The translations under genes were made by a program, and so were the position numbers. From CAYNRA01 sp046296415 (lineage in GTDB: Bacteria > Bacteroidota > Bacteroidia > Cytophagales > Spirosomataceae): a stretch of DNA of 64,000 bases. How positions within the stretch are numbered: the stretch's first letter is position 1; every line of letters starts with the position of its first letter. The notes under the pieces are model-generated. The model did no database searches and was not told the DNA's origin. It saw nothing but the letters and a program-made list of their open reading frames with translations. Below, piece by piece: positions 43,181 through 51,805 of this stretch. Location of the stretch: NCBI GenBank assembly GCA_046296415.1, contig JBKBLN010000002.1:868001-932000 (forward strand), written 5' to 3'.

Positions 43181-44617
43181 ATGAAACGATTATTGATTTT
43201 AGGTAGCCTTTTGGGCTTCTTGTTGACCTTCCAAGTGCAAGCTCAAACGGTGAGTTGCTCTGAAACATTGAATCGCGTATTTCAAGGCATGCCGACTGAT
43301 GCACCCAAGGTTTTGAACCAGTTAGGTGCCAGTCCTCAGTTCGGTGAAATTCCCAATCATACAGCTTATTCTGCCTATACCCACCTTAAAAAGGTATACC
43401 AAACGAATGCCCGAAATAGTCGAAAAGAGTTAGATACTTTTTTACAAGGACTCGGCTATAGCGGATTCACGGATCCAGCCTTTGGAATTGGTTCGTTTCA
43501 ACCTGAAGTCTTGAAGGCTGGTACCACTGGTTGGATGGGTGCCTACGCCCAAGGGCATCAATATGCGTGGTCCACTTTAGGTAAACCGTTTGAGGGATTC
43601 AAAATTCAAGCAAAAGATGGCTCTTGTTTTGCTTACATAATGAAAAAATGCGGAAATGCCTTTTTTATTCCCGGATCAAGTGCGACGATGATGGCTCAAA
43701 AAAATCCGTGTGAGGAGGGTAAAATCACTCCAGATTGCCCTGGGTGTGTTGAGGTATCTTTTCAGGTGAAGGGAGAAGGAGCCATCCACAGTGGTCAGTT
43801 TTATCAAGAGACGCAAACGTTACAAGTTGTTGGAGATTACCAAGGAAAGACTTTGGATCTAGGGAAAGCGAGTGTGCCCGTCAAACTTGCATACGAATAC
43901 AGTGTTTCTGCCAAAACGGTAGTGGATCAAAAACTACCGATTTGTGATTTCACCGGAAGCTTGCCGTCTAGTAGTTCCCTGACGATACCCGTTTCATTGC
44001 AGATGAACGTCACCTCTCAGGCAGTGCAAGCTGGCAAACAAGGTATTTTACCCGTCACGTTAACTAAGAAACAGTACAAAAAACTAAAAAAGGAACATGC
44101 CCCATACACAATGCCAACCCTTGTGGAGTCGGAACCTTTGATTCAGGCCAAGAAAGACGTGGAAAGTCCGGTTGGGGAAATCCTAGGATCGACAGATGCT
44201 TGCACGACCCAAACACTTCAATATGCAGGGAAAGCAACGGCACAAGATGGCAGTTCGAAATCAGAACAAGCCACCGTTTTGGTCATTGGAGTTCATATCA
44301 AAGATGGCAAACTCGCTAAAGGAGAAACGGCTGATAAATACCTTTGTTTAGGGAATTACATGTGCGCCACGTCGAGCCAACTTCAATTTGATGTAGTGGG
44401 AGCTAGTTCTGTGGAAAAGGCATGGGAAATTTGTCCGGGTAAATCAGTTCCTTCGAAGACTGCCTTGCCTATCGATTTGCGGTATGCCATAACCAAACAA
44501 TCGGTTCAAGTAGGAGATTTTGGTCGGGTATATATTCCCTTAACGGCCAAGCAATACAAGCAAATGAGTAAAATGTACAATCGTTGTTGCAGCGATGGTT
44601 CGACCAGTTGTTTTTAA
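43181..44617 (+). CDS. Secreted cysteine-containing protein of unknown function
   Basis: A 478-residue protein with signal peptide MKRLLILGSLLGFLLTFQVQ and likely cleavage at AQ. The first 150 residues hold a soluble domain (CSETLNRVFQGMPTDAP, KVLNQLGASPQFGEIP, FIQPEVLKAGTTGWMGAY-type). A Cys-rich segment follows (NPCEEGKITPDCPGC). The C-terminal half holds two related blocks, IPVSLQMNVTSQAVQAGKQG with LTKKQYKKLKK near 270-305 and LPIDLRYAITKQSVQVGDFG with LTAKQYKQMSK near 433-470. I do not recognise a family. It is a single-gene unit with a strong terminator. Confidence 0.75.
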   Translation: MKRLLILGSLLGFLLTFQVQAQTVSCSETLNRVFQGMPTDAPKVLNQLGASPQFGEIPNHTAYSAYTHLKKVYQTNARNSRKELDTFLQGLGYSGFTDPAFGIGSFQPEVLKAGTTGWMGAYAQGHQYAWSTLGKPFEGFKIQAKDGSCFAYIMKKCGNAFFIPGSSATMMAQKNPCEEGKITPDCPGCVEVSFQVKGEGAIHSGQFYQETQTLQVVGDYQGKTLDLGKASVPVKLAYEYSVSAKTVVDQKLPICDFTGSLPSSSSLTIPVSLQMNVTSQAVQAGKQGILPVTLTKKQYKKLKKEHAPYTMPTLVESEPLIQAKKDVESPVGEILGSTDACTTQTLQYAGKATAQDGSSKSEQATVLVIGVHIKDGKLAKGETADKYLCLGNYMCATSSQLQFDVVGASSVEKAWEICPGKSVPSKTALPIDLRYAITKQSVQVGDFGRVYIPLTAKQYKQMSKMYNRCCSDGSTSCF

Positions 44618-44630
44618 ATTGGGATTGTGT

Positions 44631-44668
44631 AAAAAAGCCTCTGAAATTAATCTCAGAGGCTTTTTTTG
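44631..44668. terminator. Bidirectional terminator after the secreted protein gene
   Basis: A 13-bp stem (aaaaagcctctga / tcagaggcttttt) with an 8-base loop lies between two converging genes and continues into a T run. Confidence 0.9.
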
Positions 44669-44686
44669 TATAACCATTCGAATAAA

Positions 44687-45322
44687 TTACCGTAAATCGA
44701 CGACCTCTACCCCTGGGTATTTGGTTTTATCAAAGGTAAACATGGCATCGGTAGCTGGGAAGTTTGGCACAAATTTATCCACTCTGAATAAAGTGGTCTT
44801 TCCTTTCTTATCCCAAATTTTCCAGCTTTTTATGCTTTTATCATTCTTATTTACTGTGATTTGGATTTTTGCGACAGAGCCACTTTTAGCAGTAGGAGAA
44901 AGTTCTACTACCTCAAAGACCTGCGCACCCTGTTTAAGTTCTTCTTTGAACAAGTATTTATACCCTTTTTTGTAGATACTGTAGATTTTTGACGGAGAGA
45001 AGTCTGCCTCATCGGCTGGATTGTAATCGGTGACGTTTACTTCATTGGTTTCTTTCACATAGGTGTACACCTCTTTTCCATTGTTGTAAATTTCTTGACC
45101 CACCATGGAAAGCTTAAACTTTCCGCCTTTGACCACGACAGTTCCTGTCATCTTTTTGGCGGCAGTTTCTGGGCCATAGGTAAAGTTGGCACTAAATGCT
45201 TTCATATTTTGGTATTTAGCACTCATTTTATCTAAAATAGCAGAAGCTCGCGCGTCCCCTTGAGCAAAAACGGTTGGTAAACTTCCTAAAAACAGCAGTG
45301 TAATGATCCCAATTTTTTTCAT
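44687..45322 (-). CDS. lolA: Outer-membrane lipoprotein carrier LolA-like protein
   Basis: A 211-residue periplasmic protein with signal peptide MKKIGIITLLFLGSLPTVFA. It shows LDKMSAKYQNMKAFSANFTY near the N-terminus and the alternating strand pattern (GTVVVKGGKFKLSMVGQEIY, NNGKEVYTYVKETNEV) of the half-barrel LolA fold, which carries lipoproteins from the inner to the outer membrane. The C-terminus ends VEVVDLR. It lies 89 bases downstream of ftsK on the same strand, as in many bacteria, where lolA follows ftsK. Confidence 0.88.
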   Translation of the reverse strand: MKKIGIITLLFLGSLPTVFAQGDARASAILDKMSAKYQNMKAFSANFTYGPETAAKKMTGTVVVKGGKFKLSMVGQEIYNNGKEVYTYVKETNEVNVTDYNPADEADFSPSKIYSIYKKGYKYLFKEELKQGAQVFEVVELSPTAKSGSVAKIQITVNKNDKSIKSWKIWDKKGKTTLFRVDKFVPNFPATDAMFTFDKTKYPGVEVVDLR

Positions 45323-45411
45323 GATATGTTGATATGAATATGATTACTATATGAAAAGATTTCTTTTGACAATCTAGTTCAATACTTTGGACAAATTCTA
45401 GATCAAAAGGT

Positions 45412-47826
45412 TTATTTTCGGTATGATCGTAGGATTTCTTCGAGGTGAGTCAGATCTTTCACGAGCACTTCTCTCGCTTTAGAGCCTTCAAATGGACCTA
45501 CGATTCCGGCTCTTTCAAGTTGGTCGATGATACGACCAGCCCGGTTATAACCTAACTTTAACTTCCGTTGGATCAACGAGGTACTGCCTTGCTGCGAACC
45601 CACCAACAATCGAGCAGCTTCTTCAAACATCGCATCAATTTCAGATGAGTCAAGAGTCCCTCCTCCACCATCGGGATCGTCGTCTCCATAAAATTCGGGG
45701 AGCATGTAAGCTGAGTCATAGGCTCGTTGGGCCCCAATGAATTCACAAATTTCATCAATTTCAGGAGTATCAACAAATGGTCCTTGAAGTCGAATCATAT
45801 CTGATCCCATAGAAAGCAACATATCTCCATTGCCAACCAATTGTTCGGAACCACCTGTATCTAAAATCGTTCTAGAATCAATTTTTGAGGTGACTTTAAA
45901 CGAGAGACGTGCCGGAAAATTGGCTTTGATCAAACCGGTAATGACGTTCACGGAGGGGCGTTGTGTGGCCACGATGAGGTGAATCCCAATAGCACGAGCC
46001 AACTGAGCGAGTCGGGCAATGGGCTGTTCTACCTCTTTCCCAGCCGTCATCATGAGGTCAGCCAATTCATCAATGACTAAAACAATATAGGGTAGGAAAC
46101 GGTGTCCTTTTTCTGGACTAAGTCGGCGTTCCACAAATTTTACGTTATATTCTCGGATGTTTCGGACCCCGGCGTCTTTTAGGAGATCATACCTAGAATC
46201 CATTTCGATACACAAAGAATTCAGGGTATGAATCACCTTTTTGGTATCGGTAATGATGGCTTCTTCGGCATTGGGTAACATAGCCAAGAAATGCCGTTCG
46301 ATCTTGTTAAATAGAGTCAACTCTACTTTTTTAGGATCAACCAGCACAAATTTTACTTGAGATGGGTGTTTTTTATACAGCAGGGAAGCTAAAATCACAT
46401 TCAAGCCAACTGACTTTCCTTGGCCAGTAGCTCCCGCCATGAGCAGGTGGGGCATTTTTGCCAAGTCGGATATGAATATTTCATTCGAAATGGTTTTACC
46501 CAAAATAATAGGTAACTCAAAAGTTGACTTTTGAAATTTCTCGCTTCCCAGTACCGATTTGATGGTGACGGTCTCACGGTTTTTATTGGGTACTTCAATT
46601 CCGATGGTCCCTTTCCCGGGCATTGGGGCGATGATACGAATTCCCAAGGCAGCCAAGCTCATGGCAATATTTTCAACGAGTCCCTTGATTTTCGAAATTC
46701 GGACGCCCGCTTCGGGCACAATTTCGTATAAGGTTACAGTGGGGCCAATGGTAGCTTTTATATTGGAAATACCAATATTGAAGTTCCGCATAGTCTCAAC
46801 AATATTGTTTTTGTTGGCTTCCAGTTCCTCTTCGGATACCTTGCTTTTGGGTGCGTTGGGGTAATCCGATAAAAGTCCTAGATGGGGATATTGGTACTGT
46901 GGAAGATCCAATGTTGGATCGTATTCACCATACGTTTCGACCAACTGTTGGGCAGTTTCAGTGGGATCTGCCCAAGCAGGTTCTGGGGCTGTTTCCACCG
47001 TGAAGGACACCTCACCAGGCTCTATTGGCTCAGGAATAGATGGAGGTACAGGAGCTGCATCCCAGACAGGCTCAGGAGTTTTAATTGGAGGCACGTGAGG
47101 GTCATCGAGATCCTCTAGTTCCAACGAATCCTCCGGTTCAATCTGAAACGAGGATGGAGTTGATGGTACGGGTACACTCTCAATGGGTTCTTGTGCAGGG
47201 GTTTCCAGACCAACGGCCGGCCTAAACCAGTTCTTATATCCCTCATATCGATGGAAGAAGATAGCCCAAGCGATCAACAAAACTAGCCAAACCAAAAGGC
47301 TTCCAAAACCCATGATGTGATACAACCATTCATTGAGACGAATACCTAGCCCACCGGCAATGGCATCGGCGGGAAGGGAAAATAGTCGGATGAAGTATCC
47401 CAAAAAACAAGAGGTAAACAGAACATAAAATAACGTATTGAAAGCCACCCGGCTCATCGGAATTTTGATGGGAAGTTCATGTCCCACCAAAAAAAGGCCT
47501 GCCAAGATCATAATGGGAAGCCAACCGAAGGCTGCCCAACCGAACCATTCAAAAATAAACCAATGGGCTATGTAGGCACCAGCAACGCCCATGATATTGG
47601 CTGCATCTTTTTCCTCTGTCTGGGCCGCTTCGGCCCATTTCTTTTGGACGATATCTTGATCGATATCCCCCGTTACAAGATATGACCCAAAGGAGACCAA
47701 CATAAAAAACGAAAGCATCAAGATGACTGCGCCCCAAAATACCCGTTGCCGATCTGGATGAATGGACCAAATCGACTGGCTGATGGGTTCTGACTCTACT
47801 TTTTTTCGACGCGACGTATTTGCCAT
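45412..47826 (-). CDS. ftsK: DNA translocase FtsK
   Basis: The ATG at 47826 (MANTSRRKKVESEP) gives 804 residues; a TTG six codons upstream is less likely. FtsK couples chromosome segregation to division. About four N-terminal membrane segments (residues 30-190) are followed by a proline/acidic linker, then the motor: MAGATGQGKSVGLNVILASL (Walker A), VLVDPKKVELTLF, PYIVLVIDELADLMMTAG (Walker B) and VATQRPSVNVITGLIKANFP. The C-terminal gamma winged-helix domain (LGYNRAGRIIDQLERAGIVG) recognises KOPS-type sequences. kdsA lies 32 bases upstream and lolA follows. Confidence 0.96.
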   Translation of the reverse strand: MANTSRRKKVESEPISQSIWSIHPDRQRVFWGAVILMLSFFMLVSFGSYLVTGDIDQDIVQKKWAEAAQTEEKDAANIMGVAGAYIAHWFIFEWFGWAAFGWLPIMILAGLFLVGHELPIKIPMSRVAFNTLFYVLFTSCFLGYFIRLFSLPADAIAGGLGIRLNEWLYHIMGFGSLLVWLVLLIAWAIFFHRYEGYKNWFRPAVGLETPAQEPIESVPVPSTPSSFQIEPEDSLELEDLDDPHVPPIKTPEPVWDAAPVPPSIPEPIEPGEVSFTVETAPEPAWADPTETAQQLVETYGEYDPTLDLPQYQYPHLGLLSDYPNAPKSKVSEEELEANKNNIVETMRNFNIGISNIKATIGPTVTLYEIVPEAGVRISKIKGLVENIAMSLAALGIRIIAPMPGKGTIGIEVPNKNRETVTIKSVLGSEKFQKSTFELPIILGKTISNEIFISDLAKMPHLLMAGATGQGKSVGLNVILASLLYKKHPSQVKFVLVDPKKVELTLFNKIERHFLAMLPNAEEAIITDTKKVIHTLNSLCIEMDSRYDLLKDAGVRNIREYNVKFVERRLSPEKGHRFLPYIVLVIDELADLMMTAGKEVEQPIARLAQLARAIGIHLIVATQRPSVNVITGLIKANFPARLSFKVTSKIDSRTILDTGGSEQLVGNGDMLLSMGSDMIRLQGPFVDTPEIDEICEFIGAQRAYDSAYMLPEFYGDDDPDGGGGTLDSSEIDAMFEEAARLLVGSQQGSTSLIQRKLKLGYNRAGRIIDQLERAGIVGPFEGSKAREVLVKDLTHLEEILRSYRK

Positions 47827-47858
47827 AAGGTGGGACAATTCCAATAAAATTTACAAAC

Positions 47859-48677
47859 TTACGCCTCAAGCTGAATGGCTTGGCGAACACGGAGTAACCG
47901 AGATAGCAATGCCTCTATTTGATCCAGAGGTAGCATATTGGCGCCATCGGAGAGAGCTTGGTGAGGTCTAGGATGGGTTTCGATGAAAAGACCATCTGCT
48001 CCTACGGCGATAGCAGCTTTAGCGATGGTTTCAATTAAGGCTGGTTTACCACCGGTAACGCCCGATGCTTGGTTGGGTTGTTGTAAAGAATGAGTGCAAT
48101 CCATGACGACAGGAACACCCAATTGTTGCATTTCGGGAAGATTTCGGTAGTCTACCACCAAATCCCCATACCCAAAAGAATTGCCGCGGTCGGTTAAAAT
48201 AACTTGGGCATCTGAATGGACAGAAAGCACTTTTTCAACGGCAAATCCCATGCCTGCTCCCGACATAAATTGTCCTTTTTTGATATTCACAACCTTACCG
48301 GTTTTGGCGGCGGCGGTCAACAAATCTGTTTGACGACACAAAAAAGCAGGAATTTGCAAAACGTCAACATACGCTGCTGCCATGTCAGCCTCCTGGCTTT
48401 CGTGAATATCGGTTATGACCGGAACTTGGTATTTCTCTTTTACATCTGCTAAAATTTGAAGCGCTTTTTCGTCTCCTATTCCAGTGAAACTATTCAACTT
48501 GGTCCGATTTGCTTTCCGGTAAGAGCCTTTAAATATCAATGGAATATGGAGTCTCTGGGTGATTTCAATCAACTGGTGGGCCACTTCAAAAGCCACTTCA
48601 CGGCTTTCGATCGCGCATGGACCTGCGATTAAAAAAAAAGGACCCGATGGATTTTTCAGTGCAATGGGAAAGGACAT
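47859..48677 (-). CDS. kdsA: 3-Deoxy-8-phosphooctulonate synthase
   Basis: A 272-residue KdsA, condensing arabinose 5-phosphate and phosphoenolpyruvate to Kdo 8-phosphate for the LPS inner core. Recognisable blocks are LIAGPCAIESREVAFEVA, FKGSYRKANRTKLNSF, VPVITDIHESQEA, IPAFLCRQTDLLTAAAKTG, VNIKKGQFMSG and FIETHPRPHQALSDG. It is upstream of ftsK on the same strand. The 150-base gap to the divergent acpP gene contains the acpP promoter. Confidence 0.96.
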   Translation of the reverse strand: MSFPIALKNPSGPFFLIAGPCAIESREVAFEVAHQLIEITQRLHIPLIFKGSYRKANRTKLNSFTGIGDEKALQILADVKEKYQVPVITDIHESQEADMAAAYVDVLQIPAFLCRQTDLLTAAAKTGKVVNIKKGQFMSGAGMGFAVEKVLSVHSDAQVILTDRGNSFGYGDLVVDYRNLPEMQQLGVPVVMDCTHSLQQPNQASGVTGGKPALIETIAKAAIAVGADGLFIETHPRPHQALSDGANMLPLDQIEALLSRLLRVRQAIQLEA

Positions 48678-48765
48678 GATGATATGTTTAGCGAAATGAA
48701 TCTAGGGCAATGTTTCAACTAACAAATTTCGCAACAATTCTCCGTTCAAAAAAATGAAATCAATT

Positions 48766-48796
48766 TTGCTGGTTTGAAGTAAAATATCTTACTTTG
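48766..48796 (+). promoter_or_regulatory. Promoter for acpP
   Basis: TTG (48766-48768) is followed after 20 bases by TTACTTTG (48789-48796), the variant seen also before eno. It lies 31 bases before the acpP ATG. Confidence 0.6.
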
Positions 48797-48827
48797 CAAC
48801 GTTTTTCACCAAACTACCTTTTGAAAA

Positions 48828-49064
48828 ATGTCAGATATCGCATCGAAAGTGACGAAAATTATTGTAGAAAAGCTTGGCGTTGATGAGGCGGAAGTTACCC
48901 CAGAGGCATCTTTCACGAACGACTTAGGAGCTGATTCTCTAGATACTGTCGAGTTGATCATGGAATTCGAAAAAGAATTTAATGTATCAATTCCAGACGA
49001 CCAAGCGGAAAATATTCAAACCGTAGGTCAGGCAGTTGCCTATTTAGAGGAGAATTCAAAGTAA
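48828..49064 (+). CDS. acpP: Acyl carrier protein
   Basis: A 78-residue acidic acyl carrier protein. The DLGADSLDTVELIMEFE block carries the serine that takes phosphopantetheine, presumably from the transferase at 9136 or another AcpS. It carries growing fatty acids. fabF follows after 106 bases, the usual order, with an inverted repeat between them. Confidence 0.98.
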   Translation: MSDIASKVTKIIVEKLGVDEAEVTPEASFTNDLGADSLDTVELIMEFEKEFNVSIPDDQAENIQTVGQAVAYLEENSK

Positions 49065-49081
49065 TGATTTTCTTTTTGTTG

Positions 49082-49148
49082 AAAGTTCAATGTTCAACGT
49101 GCTTTTGGTTTACTGTAGTGAATCCATCAGTGTTGAATGTTGAACTTT
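49082..49148. repeat. Inverted repeat with heptamer units between acpP and fabF
   Basis: The left arm (aaagttcaatgttcaacgt, 49082-49100) and right arm (agtgttgaatgttgaacttt, 49129-49148) are near-complementary. Each arm is two heptamers, GTTCAAY twice on the left and GTTGAAY twice on the right. The outer nine bases pair exactly, and the mismatches lie inside. There is no T run after it, so it is not a normal terminator; it may be an intergenic repeat element. Confidence 0.65.
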
Positions 49149-49170
49149 AAATTTTTAAACACTAGACACC

Positions 49171-50427
49171 ATGACGTTAAAAAGAGTTATCGTGACCGGT
49201 TTGGGAGCGCTAACCCCGATTGGAAATACGGTCGAGGAATTTTGGCAAGGATTATCCCAAGGCGTTAGCGGAGCAGGTCCGATCACACGTTTTGATGCCT
49301 CCACATTTAAGACGCAATTTGCTTGTGAAGTAAAAAACTTGGATACCCAAGCTTTTATTCCTCGTCAAGATGCGAGAAAAATGGACTTGTTCACACAATT
49401 CGGAGTCATTGTGGCAGACGAAGCGGTACAAGACGCAGGTCTTTCCTCTGACGACCTTCGAAAAGATAAAATTGGCGTTATTTGGGGATCGGGCATTGGC
49501 GGATTAAAAACATTTGAAGAAGAGGTTATTAACTTTGCCACTGGTAATGGTACTCCTCGATTCAATCCTTTTTTCATTCCTAAGATGATTGCGGATTCTG
49601 TTTCGGGCCAAATTTCAATAAAATATGGTTTCCGTGGCCCCAATTATGTCACGGTTTCGGCTTGTTCTTCCACGAACAATGCCATCATCGACGCCTTCAA
49701 TTACATCCGATTGGGCCGCATGGTTGCCTGTGTAACCGGAGGTTCTGAGGCAGCAGTTACACAAGCGGGAATCGGTGGCTTTAATGCCCTTCGAGCTCTT
49801 TCTGAACGAAACGATGATCCTGCCACTGCCTCACGGCCATACGACAAAGATCGCGATGGATTTGTACTGGGCGAAGGTGGTGCCGCTCTAATTTTGGAAG
49901 AATATGAGCATGCTAAAGCACGAGGAGCTAAAATTTATTGTGAATTAGTTGGTGGCGGGTTTTCCTCGGATGCCTACCACATTACAGCCCCCCATCCTGA
50001 TGGATACGGTGCTTACTTATCCATGAAAGATGCCTTGGAAGATGCAGGTTTACAGCCAGAGGATATTGACTACATCAATACACATGGTACCTCAACTCCC
50101 TTGGGCGATCCACAAGAGATCAAGGCTATCGAACAATTATTTGGTGAACATGCCTATCAGGTAAGTATATCTTCCACCAAATCAATGACTGGGCACTTAC
50201 TGGGTGGTGCGGGTGCTGTGGAATCCGTTGCAGCGGTATTGGCGCTAAAGCACCAAACCGTCCCCCCTACCATCAATCTTTTCAATACCGATGAAGTGAT
50301 TGACCCCCGAATTGATTTAACGCCCAATGTGGCAAAAAAACGGACCATCCGTACTGTATTAAGCAATTGTTTTGGATTTGGTGGACATAATGCCACCTTG
50401 ATATTTAAGCAGTGGAATGAAGCATGA
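49171..50427 (+). CDS. fabF: Beta-ketoacyl-ACP synthase II
   Basis: A 418-residue condensing enzyme for fatty acid elongation. The Cys-His-His site is complete: VSACSSTNNAI, NTHGTSTPLGD and KSMTGHLLGGAG. N-terminal VIVTGLGALTPIGNTVEEFW is typical. It follows acpP and precedes rnc; its stop codon is inside a terminator stem. Confidence 0.97.
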   Translation: MTLKRVIVTGLGALTPIGNTVEEFWQGLSQGVSGAGPITRFDASTFKTQFACEVKNLDTQAFIPRQDARKMDLFTQFGVIVADEAVQDAGLSSDDLRKDKIGVIWGSGIGGLKTFEEEVINFATGNGTPRFNPFFIPKMIADSVSGQISIKYGFRGPNYVTVSACSSTNNAIIDAFNYIRLGRMVACVTGGSEAAVTQAGIGGFNALRALSERNDDPATASRPYDKDRDGFVLGEGGAALILEEYEHAKARGAKIYCELVGGGFSSDAYHITAPHPDGYGAYLSMKDALEDAGLQPEDIDYINTHGTSTPLGDPQEIKAIEQLFGEHAYQVSISSTKSMTGHLLGGAGAVESVAAVLALKHQTVPPTINLFNTDEVIDPRIDLTPNVAKKRTIRTVLSNCFGFGGHNATLIFKQWNEA

Positions 50428-50446
50428 TCCTAGGATCATGCTTTTC
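50420..50446 (+). terminator. Terminator overlapping the fabF stop codon
   Basis: A perfect palindrome (aagcatgatcct / aggatcatgctt) containing the TGA stop is followed by ttccctt. The T run is weak, so some read-through into rnc is likely. Confidence 0.65.
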
Positions 50447-50488
50447 CCTTATCCCCAATTCGGGTGCCCCTAAATCACCCCTAACCGT

Positions 50489-51229
50489 ATGGCAGCTGAC
50501 CGATTTTTTGATTTCTTCAAATCCAATTCCAAGGAAAAAGAATTTAAAAAAGCGATAGAACAAATTACCGGTGAAAAGCCGACTAATTTGGAACTCTATC
50601 TGCTCGCATTCCGCCATACCTCGGCCTCAAAAGAAACCCATTATCAAGGTTTCAAGGAGTCCAATGAACGATTGGAATTTTTGGGTGATTCGGTACTAGG
50701 TATGATCATTGCCGAATACCTTTTCAAAAAGTACCCTTACAAAGACGAAGGTTTCTTGACAGAGATCAGATCCCGCATTGTCAATCGGGAATCTTTAAAT
50801 GTAGTAGCTCGAAAAATTGGTTTAGAGAATTTAATTCAGTTTGATGGCCATCGTGTGTCACACAAGCGAACCTCCATGTACGGCGATGCAATGGAGGCCT
50901 TAATTGGGGCTATTTACCTGGACAAAGGCTTTCGATTTACCAAAGAGTTTATCATTAAAAACCTTGTTGCCAACTACTTCGACTTGGATGCGGTAATTAA
51001 CAACAATACCAACTACAAGAGTATTCTACTTTCTTGGGCTCAACAGGAAGGAAAAAAGATCGCTTTCGAGATCATCCAAGAGAATGGAAAACATCACCAC
51101 AAAGAATTCGTTGCCCAGGTCACATTGGATGGTGAGCCCGTTAGTGAGGGAAGTGGCTGGAATAAGAAAAAAGCCGAGCAAGATGCAGCCCGAAAAGCCT
51201 GCACAGCGCTTGATATCAAAGAAAGCTGA
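50489..51229 (+). CDS. rnc: Ribonuclease III
   Basis: A 246-residue RNase III, cutting double-stranded RNA in rRNA and mRNA maturation. The catalytic signature ERLEFLGDSVLGMIIAEYLF, the GDAMEALIGAIYLDKGF block and a C-terminal double-stranded RNA-binding domain (about 170-243, with the KKAEQDAARKACTAL helix) are all seen. The acpP-fabF-rnc order is common in Bacteroidota. Its stop codon directly abuts the stop of the converging sirohaem gene. Confidence 0.96.
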   Translation: MAADRFFDFFKSNSKEKEFKKAIEQITGEKPTNLELYLLAFRHTSASKETHYQGFKESNERLEFLGDSVLGMIIAEYLFKKYPYKDEGFLTEIRSRIVNRESLNVVARKIGLENLIQFDGHRVSHKRTSMYGDAMEALIGAIYLDKGFRFTKEFIIKNLVANYFDLDAVINNNTNYKSILLSWAQQEGKKIAFEIIQENGKHHHKEFVAQVTLDGEPVSEGSGWNKKKAEQDAARKACTALDIKES

Positions 51230-51799
51230 TCAGTCTTTTCTCATGACTTTGGTTATTTCATTTAATTGCTTCACTTTGGATTCGAAATCACCTCGCAACG
51301 TCTCTCGGATCGCCACCAAATTATCCAATGTTTCTTGAATGGTATCTGGCAAGACAACCGTAAGTAATTCTTTTATTCGCTTCGCTAAGGTTGGAGACTT
51401 GCCATTGGTGGAGATGCCTATTTTCAAATCTCCTTTTCGGACAATGGAACTCAAATAAAAGTCGCAGGCAAGAGGAGTATCTGCCACGTTCACCAAAATT
51501 TTTCGTTGTCTACACTCTTCTGAAATTTGAAGGTTAACCATTTTGTCGTTTGTAGCCACAAAGACGAGATTTTTCCCTTCTAGAAAAGAGCTATCGAACG
51601 GCTTTTCATGAAGAGAAATGGCATATTGCGATGCCATTTCTCTAATTTCCGCCCTAATTTCCGGGGCCACCAATGTGATGTGCGTCTCCGGACAATTCTC
51701 AAAAATAGCGGTCAACTTTTCCAAAGCTACGTAACCCCCACCTACTAAAAGAATGTGTTGGAGGTCGAGCTTAACAAACAGGGGAAATAAGGTATTCAT
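51230..51799 (-). CDS. Precorrin-2 dehydrogenase/sirohydrochlorin ferrochelatase-like protein
   Basis: A 189-residue protein matching the N-terminal half of CysG or yeast Met8, which oxidises precorrin-2 and inserts iron to make sirohaem. It has the NAD-binding LLVGGGYVALEKLTAI, the VFVATNDKMVNLQISEEC block, VNVADTPLACDFYLSSIV and ISTNGKSPTLAKRI. No methyltransferase domain is fused. Sirohaem serves sulfite or nitrite reductase, but no such gene is adjacent. It lies six bases downstream of an FMN oxidoreductase gene. Confidence 0.88.
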   Translation of the reverse strand: MNTLFPLFVKLDLQHILLVGGGYVALEKLTAIFENCPETHITLVAPEIRAEIREMASQYAISLHEKPFDSSFLEGKNLVFVATNDKMVNLQISEECRQRKILVNVADTPLACDFYLSSIVRKGDLKIGISTNGKSPTLAKRIKELLTVVLPDTIQETLDNLVAIRETLRGDFESKVKQLNEITKVMRKD

Positions 51800-51805
51800 T
51801 CGGTA

